NCBI GenBank assembly: GCA_964631265.1
Contig: CAZVWW010000016.1
Span: 1-31,829 of the forward strand
Source of the DNA: CAZVWW01 sp964631265
GTDB taxonomy: Bacteria; Thermotogota; Thermotogae; MWEM01
Length of the DNA stretch: 31,829 nucleotides
Reading direction: 5' to 3'
The translations under genes and the position numbers were made by a program. Of the stretch, positions 8,211 to 16,930 are shown piece by piece (positions within the stretch are counted from its first letter, which is position 1; each line of letters opens with the position of its first letter). Under the pieces are notes generated by a model. The model was given only the letters and a program-made list of their open reading frames with translations. It searched no databases and was not told where the DNA came from.

Positions 8211-8963
8211 TTATTCGGCGCCAATCGAATCAACCCCGCCAAAGCGCCTGTCGCGCATTGAATAATCTTTCAGTATCTCTCTGAATGTCTCTTTATCGAA
8301 ATCCGGCCAGTGGGTTTGTGTAAACACGAACTCCGTATAGGCGAGCTGCCAGAGCAGAAAATTACTCAAGCGCTGTTCTCCTGACGTCCTAATCAGCAGG
8401 TCGGGGTCCGGTACATCCGGGAGATACAGGTATTTTCTGAGACTTTCCGGAGCATAATCCGCCAGTTGTTCAGCCTCAATGCCCTGCCGCCTGTAATCCT
8501 GATACATCTTGACGAAGGTGTCCCAGATCTCCTGACGTCCCCCGTAATTGATGGCCAGTATCATCTGTATCTTGTCACATTCTTTTGAGCGTTCTTCTAT
8601 CCTCTTTGAAACGTCATAGGCCTCTCCGGGCAGGGATTCAATATGTCCCGCAAAACGAATCCTGACCCCTTTTTCGATCATCTCGGGTGATCTGTTTTCA
8701 AGATAATAAACGAGTGTTTTGAAGAGAAATTGTACCTCTTCGCCGGGCCGCTTCCAGTTCTCAGTTGAAAAGGCGAAGAGAGTGATATAGTTTATATCGA
8801 GTTTTTCACACAAGCGGACTGTGTTTTCGGCCACCTCAGCCCCTTTTGCATGGCCTTCCGACCTTTCAAGCCCTTTATCCTCTGCCCAGCGGCCATTTCC
8901 GTCCATTATAATGGCAACATGATCGGGGATTTTCAACCCCTTAAATTCATCCTGAAGAGGCAT
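8211..8963 (-). CDS. uppS: Isoprenyl (undecaprenyl) diphosphate synthase
   Basis: This 250-residue cis-prenyltransferase condenses isopentenyl diphosphate onto farnesyl diphosphate to give the long-chain lipid carrier used for peptidoglycan and other envelope polymers. Signature motifs are all present: IIMDGNGRWA with catalytic Asp21, a downstream H-x-x-G-A-E segment, FAFSTENWKRP, NYGGRQEI, and the C-terminal DPDLLIRTSGEQRLSNFLLW followed by the Y-T-E-F and W-P-D-F segments. Length is normal. The chain length of the product cannot be read from the sequence. The start ATG (8961-8963) overlaps the frr stop by one base (TGATG), so translation is coupled. cdsA follows; the frr-uppS-cdsA order is common in bacteria. 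Confidence 0.96.
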   Translation of the reverse strand: MPLQDEFKGLKIPDHVAIIMDGNGRWAEDKGLERSEGHAKGAEVAENTVRLCEKLDINYITLFAFSTENWKRPGEEVQFLFKTLVYYLENRSPEMIEKGVRIRFAGHIESLPGEAYDVSKRIEERSKECDKIQMILAINYGGRQEIWDTFVKMYQDYRRQGIEAEQLADYAPESLRKYLYLPDVPDPDLLIRTSGEQRLSNFLLWQLAYTEFVFTQTHWPDFDKETFREILKDYSMRDRRFGGVDSIGAE

Positions 8964-9514
8964 CAGACCTCCATTATTTCTTCTTCTTTTTCTTTATAGA
9001 GCCTGTCCATTTCACTGACATGTTCGTCGGTCAGTTCCTGGATCTTATCTTCCAGTTTGTGGGCCTCATCTTCGGGAATATTCCCCTCGTTCTCCTCTTT
9101 CTTGATTTCTTTCAGGATATCCCGTCTGATATTTCTCACGGAGACCTTGCCGCCCTCTGTGATTTCATGCGCTCTTCTGGCGAGTTTTTTCTTCTCCTCA
9201 CCGGTGGGGGCGGGGAAATTGAGCCGGATGTTGGTTCCGTCGTTGATGGGGTTCAAGCCGAGATTGGAAGCGAGGATGCTCTTTTCGACATCTTTCATGA
9301 CATTCTTATCCCAGGGTTTTATCATCAGGGAGCGCTCAACAACTGAGATTCCCGCCAGCTGTGAAATCTGAGTGGGTGTACCGTAATAATCCACCCGGAT
9401 ATCGTCTAAGAGTGCCGGGCTGGGTCTGCCGGTTCGAATGTGCTTCAGATCGTTCTCGATTGATTCAACCGTTTTTTTCATCTGTTTCTTTGCTTCTTTA
9501 ACATGTTTATCCAT
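8963..9514 (-). CDS. frr: Ribosome recycling factor
   Basis: This 183-residue factor acts with EF-G to split post-termination ribosomes. The conserved elements are M-K-K-T-V-E followed by HIRTGRPSPALLDDIRVDYYG near residues 25-45, ERSLMIKPWDK, SNLGLNPINDGTNIRLNFP, the segment around ARRAHEITEGGKVSVRNIRR, and a charged C-terminal helix ending in K-E-K-E-E-E. Length is standard (about 185). The ATG at 9514 has AAGGAG about 10 nt upstream. It is the first gene of the frr-uppS-cdsA-alaS-NTPase operon, with a predicted promoter about 100 nt upstream. In many bacteria frr follows pyrH; here a sensor kinase gene from a different operon precedes it, so the usual rpsB-tsf-pyrH partners are elsewhere. 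Confidence 0.97.
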   Translation of the reverse strand: MDKHVKEAKKQMKKTVESIENDLKHIRTGRPSPALLDDIRVDYYGTPTQISQLAGISVVERSLMIKPWDKNVMKDVEKSILASNLGLNPINDGTNIRLNFPAPTGEEKKKLARRAHEITEGGKVSVRNIRRDILKEIKKEENEGNIPEDEAHKLEDKIQELTDEHVSEMDRLYKEKEEEIMEV

Positions 9515-9615
9515 TTTTTAGTTCTCCTTTCCCAGCGTTTGGATTTTTGCAAATTTGTGTCTTTTAGCGGACCATTATTCTTCGGTTCTCCTGATACGGA
9601 TACTTTTCGACGATT

Positions 9616-9624
9616 ATTATATCA
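9616..9624 (-). promoter_or_regulatory. Extended -10 promoter for the frr-uppS-cdsA-alaS operon
   Basis: The minus strand reads TGATATAAT, part of the longer TATGATATAAT shared with 602-612. Predicted start is near 9609, giving a leader of about 95 nt to the frr ATG. It lies just past the stop of the histidine kinase gene (9635) in the only long gap of this stretch. No convincing -35 box is seen. Confidence 0.6.
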
Positions 9625-9634
9625 TAACAGACTC

Positions 9635-12100
9635 TCAGTCCGGTGCCTTGATCATCAACTCCAGATAAAACCTGGTGCCGCTCTTGTTATTCCTGTCCGC
9701 CGCTGCTTGCTCTTCGGTTGTACTTTCAAAGAAAAGTCTGGCACCCAGCATATCGGCCAGAGATTTGGATATTGAAAGGCCCAGACCCGATCCCTCGTAT
9801 TTTCTGGTCAGCGAATTGTCCACCTGGGTGAACTTCTTAAAGATAGCCTCCTGTTTTTTTTCGGGGATACCGATTCCGGTATCCGAGATGATGAATTGTA
9901 AAACCGGGTTGTGTTTTTTTGAATCGTCACTGAGTCTTCTTATCTCAAATCTCACGTTTCCCTTCTCTGTGAACTTAATGGCGTTGTAGGTGATATTGGA
10001 CAGGATCTGATAGAGCTTTTCACGGTCCGTTTCAATGGTATCGGGTACTGACTCATCGATTGCGCTTTCAAATACGATCTTCTTCTCATCGGCAAAAGAT
10101 TTGAGGTCGTTCATGAGTTTGTTGGTGAACGAAGTGATCGAAAAGGTCTCCGGGTTGATGGGTGAAGGACTTTTTTGCAACCGGTTGATATCAAGGATGG
10201 CGTTGATCGTTCTCATCAAACGGTTGGAAGAGTCTTCAATCATTTTTAGATACTCGTTGATCTGCTGACCACATTCACATTCTTCCTGTATGAGTTGTGT
10301 GGAAAGGATAATGCCGTTCATCGGTGTTCTCAACTCATGACTGATGTTGGCGAGGAAGTTGTCCTTCACTCTGTTGGCCTCTTCCTGCGCTTCTTTTGCC
10401 TCAACGAGATGCTTTTCGCGCATTTTTTCCTTCACGATGTCCCGAACCAGTAAAACAGCCTCCCCCCCTGTATTATCAGGGATACAGATTTCAAGGAAAT
10501 AATGGTTCTCATCGATTTTATTTTCAAATTCCATTGTTTCATTCTTCTGAAGACTTTCGGTAAGTTTGCAAACATCGCAGGGGGTCTTTCTCTTTGCAAA
10601 GATCTCATAGGATTTACGGCCGATTACATCGTTGCTGTATTCATCGGTAAAGGCCTTGTTGGCCCATAAAATGTTGTAGTCTGAATCAATTTTCAGGATA
10701 AATTCCGGCACTGAATCGATGATGGATTCGGACTCTTTGTAGAGGCTCTTATAATTATTCTTGGTTTCATTCAACTTTCTATAGGCAATTTTCAGCTCAT
10801 CCTGCATCTTTTTCAGCGAGGCGTTCCTCTGCTCCATCAGCTCGTTGTTGGTCTCCAATTCCTCATAGGAGGCCTCCAGCTCCTCATAACTCGCATTCAG
10901 TTCCTGGTTAAGAGCCCGAAGGTTCTCCTGCAAAAAAGACATCTCGGTTATATCTCTTACAACACCCTGCCACAGCGCTTTATTCCTGTCGATACACGAT
11001 ACCATCCAGTCGAACTTATACGTTTGCTTTCTGACGGTGATCTCCGTCATCAATCGGAACTCTTCTCTTTGTGACAGCAGTTTACTGAACTCGCTGAATT
11101 GTTTTTCCGGGATCAAGTCACTGATCCACATCTGCTTTTTTTCTTTTTTTAACGGTTTGAAGAGTGTGAGTCCGGTTTCGTTCAGTTCAACAACACAGCC
11201 GTCAGATTTGAAGAGGAGGATAATGTCGTTTGAGTGCTCAAAGAGGCTCTTGTATTTTTTCTCCCTCTCTCGTTGCCGTTTGTAAAAACCGGATATGAGA
11301 ACCGCCCCATAAAAAGAGAACCCGAAGAAAACCAGCCGCAACAGAAAATTCGATATCGGATAGTCGGTGAACATGATGGCCATAAAGGGAAGTGAATCCA
11401 CGGTGTTGTAAAATGATTTGATCTGATCGAAGAACAGATCGTGGATAACAGCATCGGAAAACCAGAAGATGACGGTCCAGAGCAGGACGAAGAGGAAGAC
11501 CGCCCTTGGCCGGCCGTTGTTTGCCTTTAAACCGAAGAATTTTCTGACGCGCTTGAGGGATGTGATGCAGTCTATCACCATCAACATGATGTAGGCATTG
11601 GCGGTGTGTTTAACGGCGATTGAGAAGAGAAATTTGTCCGTTACCGTTTCAACCGCTGCGGGATTCCACGCGGGCGGGTTTTTTGAAACCAGCAGTGGAA
11701 AGATTGTCCAGAACCCCAGCTCGATGATGAAACGGATGACAATCTCCTGGAAGTACTTGCTGTAATAAAACGGCGGGTTTTCGGTTTTTGCCCGTTTATC
11801 CGCCCATATACCGTGCCAGACTATCCAGAAGGTAAAAACAGGAACGGCGTAGAATATGCCATAACCATCCCCGAGCCATTTGAACCACATGGTTTGTGTA
11901 CTGCCCGACAGAGCTGCTATAAGACCGTATTTCAACCCCCAGACCTGTGTGATTAATAAGGCGGGGAAGAGTCCGATGAGTATGCTGTACTGAATCCCCC
12001 CCACGTGGATATCGAGTGGCAGCAAATTTAAGAAAAAGCCTGCCACACCGAACAATACGGCAATGATTACTTTTCTTTTTTCAAATGAACTTCTTTGCAT
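9635..12100 (-). CDS. Membrane sensor histidine kinase with two PAS domains
   Basis: This 821-residue protein has a polytopic N-terminal domain (about residues 10-272, six to eight hydrophobic segments), PAS 1 (about 283-388), and a coiled-coil (about 389-452) that includes two copies of ASYEELE. PAS 2 (about 455-558) carries a C-x-x-C pair at 508-511. A HisKA domain has phospho-acceptor His588 in NISHELRTP. The HATPase domain has the N-box N-x-x-Y-N-A-I-K-F-T, the G1 box D-T-G-I-G-I and G2 G-S-G-L-G-L. It should autophosphorylate and pass phosphate to a response regulator. It has no receiver domain, and none is encoded in the window, so the partner is elsewhere. I cannot name the membrane domain or ligand. 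The ATG at 12100 has AAAGGA upstream; it starts 13 nt after galT, making it the last gene of that operon. Confidence 0.9.
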   Translation of the reverse strand: MQRSSFEKRKVIIAVLFGVAGFFLNLLPLDIHVGGIQYSILIGLFPALLITQVWGLKYGLIAALSGSTQTMWFKWLGDGYGIFYAVPVFTFWIVWHGIWADKRAKTENPPFYYSKYFQEIVIRFIIELGFWTIFPLLVSKNPPAWNPAAVETVTDKFLFSIAVKHTANAYIMLMVIDCITSLKRVRKFFGLKANNGRPRAVFLFVLLWTVIFWFSDAVIHDLFFDQIKSFYNTVDSLPFMAIMFTDYPISNFLLRLVFFGFSFYGAVLISGFYKRQREREKKYKSLFEHSNDIILLFKSDGCVVELNETGLTLFKPLKKEKKQMWISDLIPEKQFSEFSKLLSQREEFRLMTEITVRKQTYKFDWMVSCIDRNKALWQGVVRDITEMSFLQENLRALNQELNASYEELEASYEELETNNELMEQRNASLKKMQDELKIAYRKLNETKNNYKSLYKESESIIDSVPEFILKIDSDYNILWANKAFTDEYSNDVIGRKSYEIFAKRKTPCDVCKLTESLQKNETMEFENKIDENHYFLEICIPDNTGGEAVLLVRDIVKEKMREKHLVEAKEAQEEANRVKDNFLANISHELRTPMNGIILSTQLIQEECECGQQINEYLKMIEDSSNRLMRTINAILDINRLQKSPSPINPETFSITSFTNKLMNDLKSFADEKKIVFESAIDESVPDTIETDREKLYQILSNITYNAIKFTEKGNVRFEIRRLSDDSKKHNPVLQFIISDTGIGIPEKKQEAIFKKFTQVDNSLTRKYEGSGLGLSISKSLADMLGARLFFESTTEEQAAADRNNKSGTRFYLELMIKAPD

Positions 12101-12113
12101 ATCAGTGTCCTTT

Positions 12114-13694
12114 CTATTTCAGTTCAAAGCCACACTCCCTCATAAACTTGTGGAAGGCTGATCTGCCTTTTTCATCTTTCTTATAAACCCCGGCATTTTC
12201 AAGTACTCGGGTGAACCGCTTGCCGATCTCATCCTTGACAAATTCAAAAGCCTCGTTTTCATCCATGATGCCGCTTTCATCGAGCATCTCCCGAATCCAT
12301 TTCCGGTGTTTGTAAAGCTCGTTTTCATTACCGATGGCTAAAGGATCGCCCCTGTTCTTTCCCGTCAGATATTCCACGATCTGCTCGAGCTCTCTTTCCA
12401 GCCTTCCCGGGAGGATCGCCAGTCCCATGACTTCGATCAGGCCGATGTTCTCCTTCTTGATATGATGATATTGCGGGTGGGGATGAAAGATCCCCATGGG
12501 ATACGTTTCGGAAGTACGGTTGTTCCTCAGGACGATATCCATCTCAAAAGTACCGTCCTCCTTTTTTCTGCTGATGGGGGTGACCGTATTGTGCTGATAT
12601 ATGGTGCCGTCCGACTCGCTTTCGTTGAGAATACCAACCGTTTCATCACTGTACGCTCTCCAGGTCTTCAGTATTCGGTCAGCCATCTCGACGATGGCAG
12701 AGCTGTTTTTCGAACGCAACCGGATACCCGACAACGGCCAGTTAAGGATACCGGTTTCGATCGCTGCATCTTCAAAATCCGGATGGGTGTAATAATCTTC
12801 GATCGCCGCATCAACCATGGGCATCTCATACCGCCCGCCCTGATAGTGCTCATGCTCAAGAATCGACCCGCCAACTATCGGCAGATCGGTGTTGGAACCG
12901 ATAAAGTAATGGGGGAATTTCCCGAGGAACTCCAGGAGTCGTTCAAAGGTCTGCCGGCAGATATTCATCGGTTTGTGTTTTTCGAATATCACGATACAGT
13001 GTTCGTTGTAGTAAACATAGGGAGAATATTGAAAATACCAGTTCTCTCCATGGCTGTTTTCTGTTTCAAGGAGTTTCAAAGGGATCAGCCGGTGGTTCTG
13101 TCTTGCGGGAAAATTAAGCCTGCCTTCATACCCCATGTTTTCAATACAGAGCTTGCATTTAGGATATTCCGCTGAAGGCGTGTTGAGGGCCTTCTTGAGT
13201 TCAAGCGGGTCTTTTTCCGGTTTTGAGAGGTTAATGGTTATCTCGATATTCCCGTATCGGGAGCTGTATGTCCATTGTTTGTTTTTGGCGATCCGTTCTG
13301 TACGGATGTAATTGACATCTTTGCACAGGGTGTAGAAATAATTGGTGGCGCTTTCTATACCGGATTCCCGGCTCTTTTTGTTGAACTTCTCGGCAATTGT
13401 TGACGGCATCGGGGTGATCAGGCCCATAATCTTTGTGTCGAAGAGATCGCGGCTGGTCACCGTATCATCGATCAGTCCCTCTTCCACGGTATAATCAAGG
13501 AGTTGTTGAATGATCTCAACAGCATTCGGTCTCTCCTCGTTTAAGTAAGCTGTGTAATCGATATCTGACGGTTTGTTTAACTGTAGCAGGTTGAGTAGCC
13601 GGTTTCTCACAAAGATTACATCGAGTTCGTCTATCAGCTCCTTATTCACTGCGTAAGCCAGTAATCGTTCAATTGTTTTTGCCGGTTCTGTCAT
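12114..13694 (-). CDS. galT: UDP-glucose--hexose-1-phosphate uridylyltransferase (class II GalT)
   Basis: This 526-residue protein is the class II (Firmicutes-type) galactose-1-phosphate uridylyltransferase of the Leloir pathway, which swaps UMP between UDP-glucose and galactose-1-phosphate. The class II signature is clear: DLPIVGGSILEHEHYQGG at residues 270-287, with the catalytic H-x-H-x-Q (His281, His283, Gln285). The position before His281 is Glu rather than the usual Ser/Ala. A C-x-x-C pair is at 180-183, and the class II N-terminal region and segment R-N-N-R-T-S-E-T-Y-P-M-G-I-F-H-P-H are present. Length is close to the usual 490-510. The ATG at 13694 has GGAGGAG upstream. No galK, galE or galM is in the window. 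Its operon partners (lipase-like protein, sensor kinase) are not a normal galactose cluster. Confidence 0.92.
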   Translation of the reverse strand: MTEPAKTIERLLAYAVNKELIDELDVIFVRNRLLNLLQLNKPSDIDYTAYLNEERPNAVEIIQQLLDYTVEEGLIDDTVTSRDLFDTKIMGLITPMPSTIAEKFNKKSRESGIESATNYFYTLCKDVNYIRTERIAKNKQWTYSSRYGNIEITINLSKPEKDPLELKKALNTPSAEYPKCKLCIENMGYEGRLNFPARQNHRLIPLKLLETENSHGENWYFQYSPYVYYNEHCIVIFEKHKPMNICRQTFERLLEFLGKFPHYFIGSNTDLPIVGGSILEHEHYQGGRYEMPMVDAAIEDYYTHPDFEDAAIETGILNWPLSGIRLRSKNSSAIVEMADRILKTWRAYSDETVGILNESESDGTIYQHNTVTPISRKKEDGTFEMDIVLRNNRTSETYPMGIFHPHPQYHHIKKENIGLIEVMGLAILPGRLERELEQIVEYLTGKNRGDPLAIGNENELYKHRKWIREMLDESGIMDENEAFEFVKDEIGKRFTRVLENAGVYKKDEKGRSAFHKFMRECGFELK

Positions 13695-13706
13695 CGGGCT
13701 CCTCCT

Positions 13707-16535
13707 TCATTGTTGTTTTTTTAAGATGATCTCTTCTATTACAAAGTTGACGACCTCACCGCTTCTTGGAACGGCCAGATGATCATGATTAGTGAAGTGA
13801 TGTCTTGTTTGTCCCTTGTCAATCCCCCACATCTGCTGGCTGTACAGGTTGACCACCCCGTCGTTTCTGCCGTGTCTTGACTGGTTTTCCATCGTCTGGT
13901 TCGACAATACCTCGCCGATCTTTTTCATCAGATTGTAGGTGACCGAAAGCCCCTGTGTGATATCCGTTGAATCTTTTGTCAGCTCGGATGAGACGAGATA
14001 GAGCTTGTCGGTGTAACGATCGTTTTTATTCAACTCATTCGTCGGCGGATCCTTGACAAATATGTCCTCAAGATGGTCGCTCCCCGTCTGTGAATACAGA
14101 TAGATACCGAGCGCCCTTGTAAATTCGTCGGGAGCATAGTTCATGCAGAGCCCACCCGGAAAGGGATCGAGGAATCTGAGCATCTCGGTAAAGAGTTTAC
14201 CGACCAGCTCGGGATGCTTCTGGGCAAAATAGATCAGTAGTTCTCCGGATTTTTCAGATTCTGTGCCATTGACAAATGACATGATGAACTTCCAAACCGT
14301 CAGGTCGAGTTGCGGTGGATTGTCTTTGATCTTCGACAGATTATCGAATAAATGCGCATTGATCGTGAGTATGAAATTCTGGGCGATTGTTCCCAGATGG
14401 GGTGTGTCCAGGGTGATAAGACGTTTTATCTTATCGCCAAGATACTGATTGTTCACCTCAGTGTTAAGTGCATGTCTGGAGACCAGCCCGCCCATGCTGG
14501 ATGCAATCATTGTGATTTCGTTGTACCGGTCGAAGATGTGGTTTTGCGCTGCAATCCCGGCCAGTGTTTCGCCATATCCCTTAGCCCCTTCGACCGACGT
14601 GTCGTAGACGAATTCGTAGAAGTCATAATCGCCGAAACGTCCGGGGTTTTTATTGACCGTTTGATAGAAGAGATTCCAAACATCCATCCTTCCAATGTCC
14701 CGCCAGACGAATGGAACCTGCTCAACAATTTTATCACGGTCGTTGATGTACGGGATATTCTGTTTACCGTGAACAAAGAGGATTGCCTTATCTTTTTTGG
14801 CGACGCTTGATTTGATCTGTTCTGTTGTCGAATAGTATTCGATAGGGTATCTTGCGAGTGAAAAGTTTTCCGAGGTTCCCATCTTGTCCATCTGTTTGAG
14901 CAGACTTTCGGGAACATTTCCGCTGAAGAGGTTATCAAGCGCGAGGAGACCGACATTTGAATTTTGAACCTTGATGTCGAGTTTCCGGGTGCCGGTCGGC
15001 TTCATCCTGTACAGTTCATGGTAGGCCTCCATTTCGATGAATTCTTCAACACTGATCTCGACATTTTCAACCTTCAGTTCCTCTTCAAGTTTTCCGATGT
15101 TAAACCCGTTCAGAATGAGGGCTTTAAAAGTCTTAAGGAGTGTTTTTGTCGTGTTCTCAGCGGCGAACCAGAAAAAATCCACCAATACAATTGCATTGCC
15201 TTCTGTGATCTTGCTTGAAAAGATCGGGAGTTCTTTTGAGAATGACCTGGTTTCTTTGGAATCAAGTCCTATACTGGATTTAACGACTGCAAAATGACCC
15301 CTTGGATTCTTTAATCTGAAGGGTTTTATAAGCGGGGCAGAATCAAGCTTCATCTTGTTGTTTGCTGTATCCTCAAGTATGGTTATTTTCTGTGTAATCG
15401 TTGCTTTAAGTGCCTTAAAGATTTCATATGCAGATTGTTTTTCCGACAAGGCAGCAACGGAATTAAAGATGTTCTCTTGAAGGGTCCCGGTTATCTCCTT
15501 CAAACCGTTTTCAGTTTTGTAGTTTAAAAACATCTTCAGAATATACGTTTTAGCATCTTGTGTGCCCTTTGCTTCAATCAGTCTCAACGTATCATAGGCA
15601 ACAATCTCAAAGAGAGTTTCTCTCAACAGCAATTTTTCAAGTGCCTTGAGTTCTATCGTGCCATAGGATTTGGACAGGGATTGGTTCAACTGATTTAATT
15701 CATCTTTAAGTCCCGCCGTCAGATGCTCCAGGAAGGCAATGTTGAGGTTTAACCTGAGTGCAGCGGATAGATCGTTCTCAATGAGATTGTGAAAGGGGAT
15801 CTCCTGATAATCCGGTTTGTATTGAGCTGTCAGCTCTTCCTGATACAACGCATAGCCTTCCAAGAGGCCCAGGATGTTGATCTGGGAATAAGCATTTTTG
15901 ATCTCCCGGATGATAAAATTTTCGGCGGTATTGCCAAGATTCTGAAGGCTTTCCTCATAAATAGATTTTTTGTAGTTGAGATCCTTACCGGTGAAGTAAT
16001 TCTCAAAATTATTGTAGAACCAGACTTTTAGATCGTGAAAGGACTGCAGGAATTTATTCACAGTCCCGGGTTTTGCCGTTTTTTTGAATGACTTGTTATT
16101 GGAATCGATGATATCCTCTATGGTTGATGAAAAGTAGTCAACATAACTCAGATCCTCCATGAGAAGCTTGTTTGAGTTATAGGGGGTGGTGATGGTCGTT
16201 TTTGAGAAGAGTGCCTCCTGAACACTCAAATACATCTGTACAGCCTTGAGTGGTTCAACTGTGCCGGTTGTTGTCGCCAAATTTGTGGCATTCAATATCT
16301 CCATAGATTTGTCATTTTTCATCAGAACAAAGAATTTGCTTTCACCGGAGTCATAGAGAAAGGAACGGACAGGTTGGTATTTTGAGATCTGTTCTTTGGC
16401 ATCTTTTTGCGACATTCCGGTCACCAAGGTGATACGCGAGACCAGATCCGAACTGATCTCTCTTAAAGTTGATGAAAAACCTGTCGAGCAGATTGTGATG
16501 AGAAGGATAAGAACCGGCAGTAACGCTTTTTTCAT
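13707..16535 (-). CDS. Secreted lipase/esterase-like alpha/beta hydrolase with long helical N-terminal region
   Basis: This 942-residue protein has a Sec signal peptide (K-K then a hydrophobic core, cleavage near residue 21). Residues of about 25-560 are mostly helical with no domain I recognise. The C-terminal third is an alpha/beta hydrolase of the triacylglycerol lipase/PGAP1-like kind. It has a strand and oxyanion loop K-A-I-L-F-V-H-G-K-Q, a nucleophile elbow A-S-S-M-G-G with Ser680 (AxSxG, as in Bacillus lipases, rather than GxSxG), the segment L-D-T-P-H-L-G-T, a likely acid Asp892 in R-N-D-G-V-V, and a likely catalytic His917 or His919 in N-H-D-H-L. It should act outside the cytoplasmic membrane on ester substrates, possibly lipids. 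The ATG at 16535 has AAAGGAGG upstream. It lies 30 nt after the DUF4258 gene and 12 nt before galT. Confidence 0.75.
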   Translation of the reverse strand: MKKALLPVLILLITICSTGFSSTLREISSDLVSRITLVTGMSQKDAKEQISKYQPVRSFLYDSGESKFFVLMKNDKSMEILNATNLATTTGTVEPLKAVQMYLSVQEALFSKTTITTPYNSNKLLMEDLSYVDYFSSTIEDIIDSNNKSFKKTAKPGTVNKFLQSFHDLKVWFYNNFENYFTGKDLNYKKSIYEESLQNLGNTAENFIIREIKNAYSQINILGLLEGYALYQEELTAQYKPDYQEIPFHNLIENDLSAALRLNLNIAFLEHLTAGLKDELNQLNQSLSKSYGTIELKALEKLLLRETLFEIVAYDTLRLIEAKGTQDAKTYILKMFLNYKTENGLKEITGTLQENIFNSVAALSEKQSAYEIFKALKATITQKITILEDTANNKMKLDSAPLIKPFRLKNPRGHFAVVKSSIGLDSKETRSFSKELPIFSSKITEGNAIVLVDFFWFAAENTTKTLLKTFKALILNGFNIGKLEEELKVENVEISVEEFIEMEAYHELYRMKPTGTRKLDIKVQNSNVGLLALDNLFSGNVPESLLKQMDKMGTSENFSLARYPIEYYSTTEQIKSSVAKKDKAILFVHGKQNIPYINDRDKIVEQVPFVWRDIGRMDVWNLFYQTVNKNPGRFGDYDFYEFVYDTSVEGAKGYGETLAGIAAQNHIFDRYNEITMIASSMGGLVSRHALNTEVNNQYLGDKIKRLITLDTPHLGTIAQNFILTINAHLFDNLSKIKDNPPQLDLTVWKFIMSFVNGTESEKSGELLIYFAQKHPELVGKLFTEMLRFLDPFPGGLCMNYAPDEFTRALGIYLYSQTGSDHLEDIFVKDPPTNELNKNDRYTDKLYLVSSELTKDSTDITQGLSVTYNLMKKIGEVLSNQTMENQSRHGRNDGVVNLYSQQMWGIDKGQTRHHFTNHDHLAVPRSGEVVNFVIEEIILKKQQ

Positions 16536-16565
16536 AATGCAGCCTCCTTTGGAAGGTTAGAGTGC

Positions 16566-16787
16566 TCAATACACTGTAATGATTCGCAATTTATCTCCTT
16601 TATTCTCGCCAATAACGGTAATTTTGCCATTTTTAAATCTTATGCGCCCGTTGGGCTGGATTTTCACTTTCGTTCGGGGGTCATCAATGATGTTGATGAC
16701 CTCTTTTTCTGTGATCTCTCTTTCAAACCCTCTTTGTGAAGCGTGTACCTGTAGTTCAATCTCTTTTTTGAGGAGTTCGGAAAACAT
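16566..16787 (-). CDS. DUF4258 family protein
   Basis: This 73-residue protein matches the small DUF4258 fold. An N-terminal helix carries H-A-S-Q-R (His15, Arg19), then E-R-E-I-T-E-K-E-V-I-N-I-I, and the C-terminal half is beta-rich and ends in G-D-K-L-R-I-I-T-V-Y. The fold is thought to be related to RelE/HigB-like toxins, and some members lie next to antitoxins, but no antitoxin gene is next to it here, so a toxin role is not supported. The ATG at 16787 has TTGGAGG upstream. It is the first gene of the lipase-galT-kinase operon, about 50 nt downstream of an extended -10 promoter. Confidence 0.7.
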   Translation of the reverse strand: MFSELLKKEIELQVHASQRGFEREITEKEVINIIDDPRTKVKIQPNGRIRFKNGKITVIGENKGDKLRIITVY

Positions 16788-16844
16788 TTATTGCCTCCAA
16801 CAGGAAGTTTTAGGCTTAATGAAATTGTTTAGGCTTTCTATCGA

Positions 16845-16853
16845 ATTATAGCA
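16845..16853 (-). promoter_or_regulatory. Extended -10 promoter for the DUF4258-lipase-galT-kinase operon
   Basis: The minus strand reads TGCTATAAT, inside TATGCTATAAT. Predicted start is near 16838, about 50 nt before the ATG at 16787. It is divergent from the promoter at 16916-16924; the two -10 elements are about 60 bp apart, so the region between could hold a shared regulator site, though I see no clear operator. Confidence 0.6.
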
Positions 16854-16915
16854 TAACGTTGGAAGGATGAATTATCACTCTTTTTTTCAGTTCGAGTGTT
16901 TCAAAAACCATTATC

Positions 16916-16924
16916 TGGTATAAT
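16916..16924 (+). promoter_or_regulatory. Extended -10 promoter for the phosphoesterase-polA operon
   Basis: The sequence TGGTATAAT is a perfect -10 with the TGn extension. No good -35 box lies 17 bp upstream. Predicted start is near 16931, about 90 nt before the GTG at 17021 and exactly where a perfect inverted repeat begins. Confidence 0.6.
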
Positions 16925-16930
16925 GTAATG

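Noticed and set aside
8201..8242. 14-residue extension of CdsA from TTG at 8242
   Set aside because: It overlaps uppS by 32 nt, has no good binding site and adds a polar segment not expected in front of the first membrane span; kept only as an alternative.
9515..9634. Possible leader peptide or riboswitch before frr
   Set aside because: A three-codon ATG-GTC-CGC-TAA after AGGAGA can be read, but it is too short to support and I see no strong conserved secondary structure in the leader.
12462..13175. Plus-strand open frame of 237 codons opposite galT
   Set aside because: It is antisense to a well-supported class II GalT and encodes no recognisable motif; it is explained by codon bias of the real gene.
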